A stretch of DNA of 64,000 nt from Psychroserpens jangbogonensis (GCF_000797465.1 NZ_JSWG01000001.1:310001-374000), one strand, 5' to 3'; shown: positions 1-9,473, counted from the stretch's first letter. Translations and numbers: made by a program. The notes: generated by a model not told the origin, from the letters alone.

Positions 1-20
1 GACTTTATGAACTATAATTT

Positions 21-28
21 TATTTTTG
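21..28 (+). promoter_or_regulatory. -7 promoter element (TATTTTTG)
   Basis: TATTTTTG matches the Bacteroidota housekeeping -7 consensus TAnnTTTG and lies 23 bases before the ATG of the DUF2795 gene. The -33 element would fall at or before the window edge, so it cannot be checked. Confidence 0.5.
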
Positions 29-51
29 CAAAAAATAAACACCATTAAGAA

Positions 52-273
52 ATGTATTGGACATTAGAATTAGCATCGTATTTAAGTGATGCGCCTTGGC
101 CAGCAACAAAGGACGAATTAATTGACTTCGCTATTAGAACAGGAGCTCCTTTGGAGGTTGTTGAAAATCTACAAGCGATAGAAGACGAAGGCGACTCTTA
201 CGACTCCATTGAAGAAATTTGGTCAGATTATCCAACTGACGAAGATTATCTCTGGAATGAGGACGAGTATTAA
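52..273 (+). CDS. DUF2795 family small protein
   Basis: A 73-residue acidic protein that starts at an ATG with a good -7 element upstream. It resembles the DUF2795 family: an N-terminal segment (LASYLSDAPWPATKDELIDF) followed by a predicted helix and a strongly acidic tail rich in D, E, Y and W (residues 45-73). No enzymatic motif, signal peptide or membrane segment is visible, so it should be cytoplasmic. It is followed by its own rho-independent terminator, making it monocistronic, with secA next on the same strand. The molecular role of DUF2795 is not established and nothing here adds to it. Confidence 0.8.
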   Translation: MYWTLELASYLSDAPWPATKDELIDFAIRTGAPLEVVENLQAIEDEGDSYDSIEEIWSDYPTDEDYLWNEDEY

Positions 274-315
274 AGATAATTGAAATGAAAATTATCTTTT
301 CGATAAAAGAAACGT

Positions 316-343
316 AAAAAAGTCTCATTTAGAGACTTTTTTT
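316..343 (+). terminator. Rho-independent terminator after the DUF2795 gene
   Basis: Stem AGTCTC/GAGACT extended by an A-tract/T-tract pairing, five-base loop, ending in a run of seven T. It separates the DUF2795 gene from secA. Confidence 0.8.
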
Positions 344-452
344 GTGCCTGAATCTTTCAGAATAAATAACACAAATCATATCTTTGGGGTTCTTAAACCT
401 TAGAAGATAAAACGTTGCTTGCATCGTTTCTAAATAATATAAACAAACACCA

Positions 453-3400
453 ATGAGTTTTTTAAATTCAGTAATAAAAGTATTTGTAGGAGATAAATCT
501 AAACAAGATGTTAAGGCACTCTCTCCTATTGTAGAACAAGTCAAATCATTTGAAAGTGCACTTGTGCAATTGTCACATGACGAATTAAGAGCTAAAACAG
601 CAGAATTCAAAGCTAAAATTGCGGAAGCTCGTAAACCACTTCAAGATGATATCGATCAGTTATTGAAAGATGCCGAAGACACTCAGGATATTGATAAAAG
701 AGAAGATATCTACGAATCAGTTGATAAAATTAAAGACGACATCTATGAAGTTACAGAGGCTGTTTTAAATGATATCATGCCTGAAGCTTTCGCTGTAATA
801 AAAGAAACAGCAAAGCGTTTTGTGCATAACACAGAAATTCCTGTACAAGCTAATGAGTTTGATCGTGTGGTTTCTGGTGATAAAGATTATGTAACGCTGC
901 AAGGAGATCAAGCAGTTTGGTCACATTCTTGGGATGCCGCTGGTAAGGCAATTATTTGGGACATGATTCATTATGATGTTCAGTTAATTGGTGGTGCAGC
1001 AATGCATCAAGGTAAAATTGCAGAGATGCAAACTGGTGAAGGTAAAACTTTAGTAGCAACACTTCCTGTATATTTAAATGCATTATCTGGTAAAGGTGTA
1101 CACTTAGTAACGGTAAATGATTACTTAGCAAAACGTGATAGCGCCTGGATGGCTCCTATTTTTGAGTTCCACGGAATGAGTATTGATTGTATTGATTACC
1201 ATCAACCAAATTCTGAAGAAAGACGTAAAGCATATAGAGCAGATATTACTTACGGAACCAATAACGAGTTTGGTTTTGACTACTTAAGAGATAACATGGC
1301 GCACTCGCCAGATGATTTAGTACAACGTCCACATCACTACGCTATTGTAGATGAGGTCGATTCTGTATTAGTCGATGATGCACGTACACCATTAATTATT
1401 TCTGGACCAATTCCTCAGGGTGATCGTCATGAATTTACAGAGTTAAAACCAAAAGTTGATGACATTTCAAATGTTCAAAAGAAAGAGCTTGTAAGTGTTT
1501 TGGCTGAAGCTAAAAAATTAATTGCTGAAGGTGATACTAAAGAAGGAGGTTTCTTATTATTAAGAGCTTACAGAGGTATTCCTAAAAATAAAGCCTTAAT
1601 TAAATTCTTGAGTGAAGAAGGAATTAAACAATTACTTCAGAAGACTGAAAACTTCTACATGCAAGACAACAATAGGGAAATGCCTAAAGTTGATGCAGAA
1701 CTCTACTATGTTATTGAAGAAAAAAATAATCAAGTCGAATTAACAGATAAAGGTGTTGAATATTTATCTGGTAAGGACAATCCTGATTTCTTCGTTATGC
1801 CAGAAATTGGTATGGAAATCTCAAAAATTGAGGATAAAGGACTTTCTAAAGAGGAAGAAGCTGCAGAAAAGGAAGAGCTTTTCAGAGACTTCGGAATCAA
1901 ATCTGAACGCATACATACACTTAATCAATTACTGAAAGCTTATGCTTTATTTGAAAAGGATATTCAGTATGTTGTGATGGAAAACAAAGTTATGATTGTT
2001 GATGAGCAAACTGGTCGTATCATGGATGGCCGTCGTTATAGCGATGGTTTACACCAAGCGATTGAAGCTAAAGAAAATGTAAAAATTGAAGATGCTACAC
2101 AAACGTTTGCAACAGTAACGCTTCAAAATTACTTTAGAATGTACCGCAAACTATCTGGAATGACAGGTACTGCAGTTACGGAAGCTGGAGAATTTTGGGA
2201 AATTTACAAATTAGATGTCGTTGAAATTCCAACCAACAGACCAATCGTTCGTGATGACAAACAGGATTTAGTTTATAAAACTAAACGTGAAAAATACAAT
2301 GCCGTTATTGATGAGGTAACAAAACTTTCTCAAGCAGGTCGACCAATTTTGATTGGTACAACTAACGTTGAAATTTCTGAGCTTTTAGGTAAAATGTTAT
2401 CTATAAGAAAAGTACCTCACAATGTCTTAAATGCGAAACTCCATAAAAGAGAAGCCGATATTGTTGAGGAAGCTGGACAACCAGGACAAGTAACGATTGC
2501 GACAAACATGGCAGGTCGTGGTACAGATATTAAGTTAATTGACAAAGTAAAAGAAGTTGGTGGTTTAGCAATTGTTGGTACAGAACGTCATGATTCTCGT
2601 CGTGTCGACAGACAGTTACGTGGTCGTGCTGGGCGTCAAGGAGATCCAGGAAGTTCACAATTTTACGTGTCTTTAGAAGATAATTTAATGCGTCTTTTTG
2701 GTAGTGAACGTATTGCCAAAATGATGGATAAAATGGGATTAGAAGAAGGCGAAGTGATTCAGCATTCTATGATTTCAAAATCTATTGAGCGTGCTCAGAA
2801 AAAAGTGGAAGAAAACCAGTTTGGTGTTCGTAAGCGTTTATTAGAATATGATGATGTAATGAATGCACAGCGTGAAGTAGTTTACAAACGTCGTCGTCAT
2901 GCACTTCATGGAGAACGTCTTCGTGTGGACTTAGCAAACATGATTTATGATACTTCAGAAGGAATTGCTGGAACAAACAAAGAAGCTGAAGATTTCAAAA
3001 ACTTCGAATTTGAGTTGATTAGATATTTCTCTATGAGTTCTCCTATTTCAGAAGCTGAATTTGGTAAGCTTGCAGTTCAAGATATTGCAGGAAAAGTTTA
3101 TAAAGCTGCCTTTGAACATTACAGACAAAAAATGCAACGTAATGCTGAGTTAGCATTCCCAGTAATTGAGAATGTATATTTAAATCAGCGTGATAAATAC
3201 AAACGTATTGTTGTTCCTTTTACAGATGGTGTAAAGAATATACAAGTTGTTACAGATCTCGAAAAAGCATACGAAACTAAAGGAACACAGTTAATCAATG
3301 ATTTTGAAAAGAACATTACATTAGCAATTGTTGATGATGCTTGGAAAACGCATTTACGTAAAATGGATGAATTAAAGCAATCTGTACAGTTAGCTGTTCA

Positions 3401-3803
3401 CGAGCAAAAAGATCCATTATTAATCTATAAGTTTGAAGCTTTTGAATTGTTTAAACAAATGATTGATCAGGTGAATAAGGATGTTATTTCGTTCTTATTT
3501 AAAGGTGAATTGCCTACTGAAACTCAAAATAGCATTCAAGAAGCAAAAACACGTAAGCAAGAAAATCTACAAACTCAAAAAGACGAAATTCCTAATATGG
3601 ATGAACGTGCTGCGCAAAATAGAGCTGCAGGAAACACACAACGTCAGCAAGAAGTGGTAGAAACTATAGTTCGTGACAAACCAAAAATTGGTCGTAATGA
3701 TCGTGTTACAATTAAACACGTGATGAGCGGAGAAAATAAAACCGTAAAATACAAACAAGCAGAACCATTAATCGCTAAAGGTGAATGGGTTTTGATTGAA
3801 TAA
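453..3803 (+). CDS. secA: Preprotein translocase ATPase SecA
   Basis: The motor ATPase that pushes unfolded preproteins through SecYEG at the inner membrane. The Walker A motif (MQTGEGKT) is near residues 192-199, the Walker B/DEVD motif (AIVDEVDSVLVDDARTPL) near residue 300, and the second RecA-like domain carries TNMAGRGTDIKL and the RQLRGRAGRQGDPG arginine-finger segment. At 1116 residues it is about 200 longer than E. coli SecA. Part of the excess is an insertion at roughly residues 325-430, as is usual for Bacteroidota. The tail reads KIGRND and then diverges: the usual Cys-rich zinc motif that contacts SecB and lipids is absent. Monocistronic, with a terminator 85 bases downstream. Confidence 0.98.
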   Translation: MSFLNSVIKVFVGDKSKQDVKALSPIVEQVKSFESALVQLSHDELRAKTAEFKAKIAEARKPLQDDIDQLLKDAEDTQDIDKREDIYESVDKIKDDIYEVTEAVLNDIMPEAFAVIKETAKRFVHNTEIPVQANEFDRVVSGDKDYVTLQGDQAVWSHSWDAAGKAIIWDMIHYDVQLIGGAAMHQGKIAEMQTGEGKTLVATLPVYLNALSGKGVHLVTVNDYLAKRDSAWMAPIFEFHGMSIDCIDYHQPNSEERRKAYRADITYGTNNEFGFDYLRDNMAHSPDDLVQRPHHYAIVDEVDSVLVDDARTPLIISGPIPQGDRHEFTELKPKVDDISNVQKKELVSVLAEAKKLIAEGDTKEGGFLLLRAYRGIPKNKALIKFLSEEGIKQLLQKTENFYMQDNNREMPKVDAELYYVIEEKNNQVELTDKGVEYLSGKDNPDFFVMPEIGMEISKIEDKGLSKEEEAAEKEELFRDFGIKSERIHTLNQLLKAYALFEKDIQYVVMENKVMIVDEQTGRIMDGRRYSDGLHQAIEAKENVKIEDATQTFATVTLQNYFRMYRKLSGMTGTAVTEAGEFWEIYKLDVVEIPTNRPIVRDDKQDLVYKTKREKYNAVIDEVTKLSQAGRPILIGTTNVEISELLGKMLSIRKVPHNVLNAKLHKREADIVEEAGQPGQVTIATNMAGRGTDIKLIDKVKEVGGLAIVGTERHDSRRVDRQLRGRAGRQGDPGSSQFYVSLEDNLMRLFGSERIAKMMDKMGLEEGEVIQHSMISKSIERAQKKVEENQFGVRKRLLEYDDVMNAQREVVYKRRRHALHGERLRVDLANMIYDTSEGIAGTNKEAEDFKNFEFELIRYFSMSSPISEAEFGKLAVQDIAGKVYKAAFEHYRQKMQRNAELAFPVIENVYLNQRDKYKRIVVPFTDGVKNIQVVTDLEKAYETKGTQLINDFEKNITLAIVDDAWKTHLRKMDELKQSVQLAVHEQKDPLLIYKFEAFELFKQMIDQVNKDVISFLFKGELPTETQNSIQEAKTRKQENLQTQKDEIPNMDERAAQNRAAGNTQRQQEVVETIVRDKPKIGRNDRVTIKHVMSGENKTVKYKQAEPLIAKGEWVLIE

Positions 3804-3887
3804 TCGCTAAGCGATATTTGGTTATCTCACTCCGTCGGAAATAATCAAATTAGTAATAGACAGTCATTCCTAATTTAAAACGGAATC

Positions 3888-3922
3888 AAAAAATCCTGAA
3901 CTTAACCATTCAGGATTTTTTT
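3888..3922 (+). terminator. Rho-independent terminator after secA
   Basis: A perfect 13-base inverted repeat (AAATCCTGAA core) around an 8-base loop, ending in seven T. Confidence 0.85.
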
Positions 3923-3956
3923 ATTACCTTGAAACCACTAACTAAACAAAATTATC

Positions 3957-4364
3957 ATGAGGAATATTCTTGCAACCATTGTTGGATTTGTAGTAGCAGG
4001 TGTAACTGTTTATATATTTGAAACGCTTCTTGGTCAATCTCTATTTCCATTACCAGAAGGCGCAGACCCAATGAATATGGAATGGATAAAAAATAATATG
4101 GATCAAATTCCAACTGGTGCAAAAGTATTTGTTGTCATCGCTCATTTTATGGGAATTGTGGTTGGTATGTTTGTAGCAGGATTAATTTCTAAAACCAGTA
4201 TGGTTCCTGCTTATATTGTTGGTTGCTTAATGATCGCAGCAACTTTTTTCAACATCTTTGTATTACCAAAAGAATTATGGTTTTCTATTTCAGATGGCGC
4301 ATTTGCATTTGTTGGATTCTTGATTGGAACATCACTAGCTAAAAAGCAAATGACAAAGGTTTAA
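3957..4364 (+). CDS. Small four-helix membrane protein, unknown function
   Basis: A 135-residue protein with four hydrophobic stretches, at about residues 3-25, 54-78, 82-101 and 108-127. A polar loop (PLPEGADPMNMEWIKNN) sits between the first two. Two glycine-rich helix-packing motifs (GIVVGMFVAG and GFLIGTS) are visible. No catalytic or transport signature is recognisable. It lies alone between the secA terminator and a convergent gene, so context gives no function. The start is the first ATG and leaves the first helix intact. Confidence 0.7.
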   Translation: MRNILATIVGFVVAGVTVYIFETLLGQSLFPLPEGADPMNMEWIKNNMDQIPTGAKVFVVIAHFMGIVVGMFVAGLISKTSMVPAYIVGCLMIAATFFNIFVLPKELWFSISDGAFAFVGFLIGTSLAKKQMTKV

Positions 4365-4462
4365 AAAGTTCGCTTTTTACGAGCGAGTAATTGAACTTTA
4401 AACCTTGATTTTTGTAATAATCTTAAACTCATAAATTGGTTAAGAGGCTGAAATTGGGCTAA

Positions 4463-5143
4463 TTATAATTTCAAAATGAGATTTGGATCCGGACAATTGC
4501 TTCTATAAAATTCTAAATCTTGCTTTGAGCATACGCCTGGATAATCACCAACATACTCTTGCATGTCTTTAATAATCTGAAAGTGTAAATGAGGTGGATA
4601 ATCACCATTTACCGAAGCATCGCCTAAAGTAGCAATCTGTTCTCCTTGTTTGAATTTTTGTCCGATAGTAAGATGTTGGATAGATTCCAAACTTAAATGA
4701 CCATACAACGTGTAAAAATTAAAGCCTTGTATATTATGTTCAAGAATAATCGTCGGACCATAATCGCCAAAATTAGTGTTATTCTTAAAGTTATGTACTA
4801 CACCATCCAAAGGTGAATAAATTGGAGTTTCAGAAGCTATCCAAAGATCGAGTCCTAAATGAATATTGCGTTCCGTTTCAGGATTTGTATCTTTAAAATA
4901 AGAACTGCGTTGGTAAATGTTTCGGGTTTCAAGATAACCTCCAAAAGCGACTTTAGCTTTGTTTAAAGCACTATGATTATTTACAAAAATTTCTAGCTTT
5001 TCAGAAGAAGACACATCAACAGATTTAAGTGTTTCATTAGTGGTTGACAAATCTAAAGCTACATAATCGTTTTTAGAAAAAGACGAATCAATAACTGAGC
5101 ATTTTGGCAAGGTTTTAATAAGTTGTTCCACTGAAGTCTTCAT
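4463..5143 (-). CDS. M23 family peptidoglycan DD-metallopeptidase-like protein
   Basis: A 226-residue protein with the M23 (LytM) zinc-site motifs HLGLD (HxxxD) and HLHF (HxH), plus the strand YSPLDGVVH typical of the fold. Family members cut peptide cross-links in peptidoglycan. No signal peptide or membrane anchor is evident, which is odd for a wall hydrolase; cytoplasmic members of the superfamily exist. Its ATG overlaps the stop of the upstream serine hydrolase gene by one base (TAATG), so the two are translationally coupled and form the end of the leftward sigma-factor cluster. Confidence 0.85.
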   Translation of the reverse strand: MKTSVEQLIKTLPKCSVIDSSFSKNDYVALDLSTTNETLKSVDVSSSEKLEIFVNNHSALNKAKVAFGGYLETRNIYQRSSYFKDTNPETERNIHLGLDLWIASETPIYSPLDGVVHNFKNNTNFGDYGPTIILEHNIQGFNFYTLYGHLSLESIQHLTIGQKFKQGEQIATLGDASVNGDYPPHLHFQIIKDMQEYVGDYPGVCSKQDLEFYRSNCPDPNLILKL

Positions 5144-6642
5144 TAATTTAAAGCCTTTGCAAGTGCTTCAGCTTTATCTTTAGCATAGGTTAAAGTGCTA
5201 TCCATCGCAAAACATTTTTTGAAATTTTCCAACGCTTTCAAGGAATCTCCTTTAACTAATAATGCATCTGCAAAACTATCGTAAACATTTGCAGAATTTG
5301 GATACTCTTCGGTATTTAATTTAAATATTGCCAAAGCACTCTCCAATTTATTTTCATTTAATAACCCATAACCTAATAGATTAATATCACCTTCATTAAC
5401 ATCATACGCTGTTGTATCTGTTTTAACCTTGTGATAAAGGCCAATTGCATCATCGACATTCGTTTCAAAAGTTAGTTTTGCCATTTCCTTAGAGACATTT
5501 TTATTTGGCAACTCATAAGGTTTGTTACCTAAGATATTAGAAATACCAAAGAATATATCTCTCAAATGTTCTGAAGAATTGTTTGTTAGAATAATATACC
5601 CATTTTTCGCACCAACCTCATTATGAACATACGTTCCAAAACCAACCCAACCACCAGAATGAGCAACCACCAAATCACCATTTGAATCGGCATTTATTTG
5701 CCAACCAAAACCATAGCGTGTTTTTTCGCCATTATTGAGTGTTCCTGGAGACCAAGCTTCATCTAAATAATCTTTAGAAATTATAGTATAATTAGCCAAG
5801 GCCATATTCCATTTATACAAATCATTTAACGTTGAATAAATACCACCATCACCTCTAACATCATTTACAATGTCATAGTCATTTGGTAGCATATCTTTTT
5901 GATTTAAAGCCAGTCTATAACCATAAACCCGATTAGGCATGTCTGAATCTTCTTCTATCTGATATTTATACAACGTGGTGTTTGTCATGCCAATAGGATC
6001 AAGAATATGTTCTTTTAAAAATTCTCTAAAATGCTGTCCAGATGCCTTTTCAACAATTGACGCTAAAAACAAATAACCTGTATTGCTATACTCCCATTTC
6101 TCTCCTGGCTGAAAGTCTAATTCTGGATTTACAGCATAAAACTCCTTGATAATTTCATCATTTCCAAGAAGGTATTGTTTAGTAGAATCTTCTCGCACAA
6201 AGTTTTGATGAATCAATCTTTCATAATCAGTAAGCCCAGAAATATGATGCAATAAATGACGAACTGTTATATTATCGTAGGGAAATTCGGGTAAAATTGT
6301 ATTGACTTTTTGATCATAATCTAATTTTCCTGCTTCTTTAAGTTTCATAATTGCCATTCCTGTAAATTGCTTACTTACAGAAGCTAAACGAAATTGTGAA
6401 TTTATATCAAGTGAATCTAACGGGTTTATTGATCGCAAGCCATTAGAACTGGTGAAAATAATTTCACTGTCTTTGTAAACTAAGATATTACCTGTAGAAA
6501 TGCCCTTAGATTTCATTGCACTAACAAAATTAGCATATTCGCTTGCTAAAGTATCCGCATTTGCTATTTGAGTATCCTTTTTACATGAAAAAAAGCATAC
6601 CGAAACGAGGCATACTAGTGTGAATTGTTTTATTAAAAGCAT
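5143..6642 (-). CDS. Serine hydrolase lipoprotein (beta-lactamase class C fold) with C-terminal TPR region
   Basis: A 499-residue protein with a lipoprotein signal ending in FFSC (Cys20). The beta-lactamase/penicillin-binding fold carries the nucleophile motif SVSK (S88-K91) and the YSN motif (EYSNTGYLF), as in class C enzymes and D-aminopeptidases. A KTG-like box is replaced by a HSGGW segment, normal for this superfamily. Residues from about 395 to the end look like TPR repeats (LLNENKLESALAIF, NVYDSFADALL). It probably acts in the periplasm on cell-wall peptides or small esters; the substrate cannot be read from sequence. Coupled to the downstream M23 gene. Confidence 0.88.
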   Translation of the reverse strand: MLLIKQFTLVCLVSVCFFSCKKDTQIANADTLASEYANFVSAMKSKGISTGNILVYKDSEIIFTSSNGLRSINPLDSLDINSQFRLASVSKQFTGMAIMKLKEAGKLDYDQKVNTILPEFPYDNITVRHLLHHISGLTDYERLIHQNFVREDSTKQYLLGNDEIIKEFYAVNPELDFQPGEKWEYSNTGYLFLASIVEKASGQHFREFLKEHILDPIGMTNTTLYKYQIEEDSDMPNRVYGYRLALNQKDMLPNDYDIVNDVRGDGGIYSTLNDLYKWNMALANYTIISKDYLDEAWSPGTLNNGEKTRYGFGWQINADSNGDLVVAHSGGWVGFGTYVHNEVGAKNGYIILTNNSSEHLRDIFFGISNILGNKPYELPNKNVSKEMAKLTFETNVDDAIGLYHKVKTDTTAYDVNEGDINLLGYGLLNENKLESALAIFKLNTEEYPNSANVYDSFADALLVKGDSLKALENFKKCFAMDSTLTYAKDKAEALAKALN

Positions 6643-6684
6643 TGTATTTTGATTAATGTAGTTTTACATCATAAAAGTAATGTT

Positions 6685-8241
6685 TTAGTTTTTAAGAGTG
6701 ATTTCACTAAACTTAGCGTTAAGAACAATTGATTTAACTATGCTTTTACCATTTGGATAGTTTTCAATGGTTTTTTTGTTGGTCATGACATTATTAAGCT
6801 TTGAACGATTGCCTTTAAAATAAACACTATAATCATTTTGTGGTAATGATATTAAGGCATCACTATTCTCCAAAATAATATTAAGATTAGAAAAAGAATC
6901 TGCAATATTGGCAATGGTTAAATCACCAAAACTTCCATCAATAATAGCATTATTCAATAAATTACTTAATTCAATATCTGATGAAATACTATTTAGCACC
7001 AAACTCCCTACAGTTTGAATATGAGCATCTTCAACATACTTAATATTAAGCTCTCCTAAACTCCATGTTGTAATATCAATTGGAGAATAAGAAACATTGA
7101 TGGAAGTCTCGCTTCCATCAATGTGATTTGCTACTAATACACCATGTGATATATCAGCCTTTAAGTTGTTTATTACTGAAGACATTTTTAATTCGCCATG
7201 TCTAACATTCATATTCAACTTTCCTTTTTTAGGCATTTTAATTTTTATTGTTCTCTTAACGTTGTCGCTTCTCAAATGCAAACTTCTACTGCGACTTTCA
7301 TTACGATGCTCATGAGCTTCCTCACGTCTTTCTCTTGCTTCATGACGCTTTTCCATAGCTTCCTCTCTAGCTTCTCTGCTGGCTTCTCTACTTTTTTCTC
7401 TTGCTTCCACACGTTGTTCAATTACTAGAGCTCGTTCTTCCATTTCCTTACCGTACTTTTCTCCCCAAGCTTCCATCTTTTCTTCCCATTCATCATCAAA
7501 TCTTAGTTCGTACTCTTTTCCCCAAGCTTCCATTTTTTTACCATAATCTTCACCAAAGCGTTCTCCCCATTCTTCCATAGCTTTTTCATAACCGGAAAAG
7601 TCAACATTAGCCATTTTTCTTCCCCAAGCTTTCATTTTCGCTTCATTTTCTGCTCCAAACTCTTTACTCCATTTATTTAAGTAAGCTTCACCATCTTTTT
7701 CATAAGCTTCAGTATCAAAGCTAACGTTTGTAACACCTTCTGGCAACTCTGGTAATTCCGGCATTTCTGGCATATCAATATTATCCATTTCTGGCATTTC
7801 TGGTAACTCAGGCATCTCTGGCATATCAGGCATTTCTGCAATTTCGATATGTAGATTTTCTAGAAGCTTCAAAGACTCTAAATCTAGATTCAAATCCTCT
7901 AAGTTGAGATCTAATTCATGAAGATTGTTCCATGAAGTTGGAGACCCTTCTGAGCTAATTTTTACATAATCACCTGATCCTTCTACTTTAAGATTCCAAG
8001 CTTTAAGTGCTTCTTGTAATTCTTCTTTTGAAAGTTTTTTACCTTCAATGTAGGCTTCAATTTCTAAAGTATTCTTGTTCCATGTATCAATCTCAATTTG
8101 AACATAGCTTGTATTTAGATCAATATTTACATCTTTAGTAACATCAATCTTCTCTGATAATTTTGTTAACTTTTGTTGTGCTGAAACACTTATTGTGAAA
8201 CAGAAAAACAATAGTATTAACGTTGTATAATTTGTTTTCAT
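6685..8241 (-). CDS. Secreted DUF4097-like adhesin-type protein with low-complexity repeats
   Basis: A 518-residue protein with a clear signal peptide (residues 1-21, ending SVSAQ). A short N-terminal beta region is followed by a proline-rich MPEMPELPE repeat (about residues 137-167). Next comes a charged helical region with repeated KMEAWGxxYG units (about 185-265) and an Arg/Glu/His-rich stretch (about 265-320). The C-terminal 190 residues look like the beta-helix of DUF4097 putative adhesins. Such genes commonly sit behind an ECF sigma/anti-sigma pair, as here, which suggests an envelope stress role. The repeats are unusual and make this protein longer than simple DUF4097 members. Confidence 0.75.
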   Translation of the reverse strand: MKTNYTTLILLFFCFTISVSAQQKLTKLSEKIDVTKDVNIDLNTSYVQIEIDTWNKNTLEIEAYIEGKKLSKEELQEALKAWNLKVEGSGDYVKISSEGSPTSWNNLHELDLNLEDLNLDLESLKLLENLHIEIAEMPDMPEMPELPEMPEMDNIDMPEMPELPELPEGVTNVSFDTEAYEKDGEAYLNKWSKEFGAENEAKMKAWGRKMANVDFSGYEKAMEEWGERFGEDYGKKMEAWGKEYELRFDDEWEEKMEAWGEKYGKEMEERALVIEQRVEAREKSREASREAREEAMEKRHEARERREEAHEHRNESRSRSLHLRSDNVKRTIKIKMPKKGKLNMNVRHGELKMSSVINNLKADISHGVLVANHIDGSETSINVSYSPIDITTWSLGELNIKYVEDAHIQTVGSLVLNSISSDIELSNLLNNAIIDGSFGDLTIANIADSFSNLNIILENSDALISLPQNDYSVYFKGNRSKLNNVMTNKKTIENYPNGKSIVKSIVLNAKFSEITLKN

Positions 8242-8293
8242 GGTTTTGTTTTTGTTTTGAAATAAAATTTCAATTTAAGTCTTAAGGATATTT

Positions 8294-8875
8294 TTATAAT
8301 ATGACACTTCCATCTGAAGTGTTTAAATCATGTAATTGTTCTTTTAAGCGATACAATAAATTAAGACGTAGTTTTAAATTATCAATCAAGGCGCTAACGG
8401 TTAATTCATTTGGTCCATTTTCTGTAAGCTCAATTGATAGACGTTTATACTCTTGATTTAACTCTGCAAGTCTTACAACGTAACCATCAAAAAGCTCTTT
8501 ATTTTCTGGAGTTTGTTTAATTTTAGATAATTCCAGATTGATATTAGCCAAATAATAATCTTCAACTGTTTTCAAATCTGGAGAGATATCTCCAAGTGAT
8601 TTAAGTTGGTCTTCATTAGTTTGATTTTGATTTTCTACGACTTGATTTTCTATAGATTTTGGTTGTTGTGTGAACTTGTATGCTCCGAAGGCTAATCCAA
8701 TTAAAATTACTATGCTTGCCGCAATTTGTAAAACACTGAAACGTTTATTGATTGATGTTTCTTCAGGCAAAGCGCTGTCTAACTTATTAAGAAAGCGTGC
8801 CTCATGACCTTCGCTCATTTTCAGTTGCGAATCCTTCTCTTCATTTTTAAATAAATTTCTAAGATCTTGTGCCAT
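8294..8875 (-). CDS. Probable anti-sigma factor (single-pass membrane protein)
   Basis: A 193-residue protein with a charged cytoplasmic N-terminal part (1-48), one membrane helix at about 50-68 (VLQIAASIVILIGLAFGAY) and a helical C-terminal domain. It overlaps the 3' end of the ECF sigma gene by 17 bases in another frame, so the two are translationally coupled. Together with the topology this points to the cognate anti-sigma factor. There is no zinc-binding HxxxCxxC motif, so if it is an anti-sigma factor it is of the non-ZAS type. Assignment rests on topology and neighbours, not on a diagnostic motif. Confidence 0.7.
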   Translation of the reverse strand: MAQDLRNLFKNEEKDSQLKMSEGHEARFLNKLDSALPEETSINKRFSVLQIAASIVILIGLAFGAYKFTQQPKSIENQVVENQNQTNEDQLKSLGDISPDLKTVEDYYLANINLELSKIKQTPENKELFDGYVVRLAELNQEYKRLSIELTENGPNELTVSALIDNLKLRLNLLYRLKEQLHDLNTSDGSVIL

Positions 8876-9410
8876 TTTTGATAGGTGTTAAAAGTGCTTT
8901 TAATTTTGATTTCCCTCTAGAGAGTTGAGTTCTTGATGCGATTTCTGTAATATTTAAAATTTCAGAAATTTCCTGGTGGTCGTAACCTTCAACCAAATAC
9001 AACATGACAACATATTGATATTTATCTGGTAACCTTTGGATGGCATCTTTAACCTCATCTACTGTTATTGTATCCTCTACCAACCATTCGTTTTCATAAC
9101 TTGAGTCGACTACTTTCAGGTGCACCTCATCTAATTCTAGCAAATGTTGCTTTTTAGATTTTAAACAGTCAATACATTTATTTACAACGATACGTTTCAA
9201 CCAAGCTCCAAAAGTTACTTCTGCTTTAAACTGATCTAATTTTGAAAATGCTTTAATAAAAGCTTCTTGTACGATATCTTCAGCTTCCATAGAATCCTTC
9301 ATAAAGCGCATGGCAACGATATACATTCCATCACAATACTGCTTGTACAACTGCAGTTGAGCAATGCGATTATTTTGCCTACATTTTTCAATAATATTAG
9401 ATTGTAACAT
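8859..9410 (-). CDS. ECF-family RNA polymerase sigma factor
   Basis: A 183-residue sigma-70 family factor of the ECF group. Region 2 has the usual EDIVQEAFIKAF segment (about residues 43-54) and region 4 a helix-turn-helix around YDHQEISEILNITEIASRTQLSRGKSKL. It should direct RNA polymerase to a small regulon including its own operon. It heads a leftward cluster of sigma factor, anti-sigma, DUF4097-like adhesin, serine hydrolase and M23 peptidase. A possible ECF-type promoter lies 40-60 bases upstream. Confidence 0.92.
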   Translation of the reverse strand: MLQSNIIEKCRQNNRIAQLQLYKQYCDGMYIVAMRFMKDSMEAEDIVQEAFIKAFSKLDQFKAEVTFGAWLKRIVVNKCIDCLKSKKQHLLELDEVHLKVVDSSYENEWLVEDTITVDEVKDAIQRLPDKYQYVVMLYLVEGYDHQEISEILNITEIASRTQLSRGKSKLKALLTPIKNGTRS

Positions 9411-9447
9411 CTAAAACTTCTTTTGGTTTGGTATAGTTCAATTTAAA

Positions 9448-9473
9448 GACGACACAAAAAACAAAGTGTTGCA
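9448..9473 (-). promoter_or_regulatory. Candidate ECF-type autoregulatory promoter
   Basis: On the minus strand TGCAACA (9467-9473), a 15-base spacer and CGTC (9448-9451) precede the sigma gene. AAC-type -35 and CGTC-type -10 boxes are typical of ECF promoters. No TAnnTTTG element is found here, which fits autoregulation. Confidence 0.4.

Noticed and set aside
4365-4399. AAAGTTC/GAACTTT repeat after the four-helix membrane protein gene
   Set aside because: The arms are 21 bases apart with weak inner pairing and no T-run, so it is not a convincing terminator.
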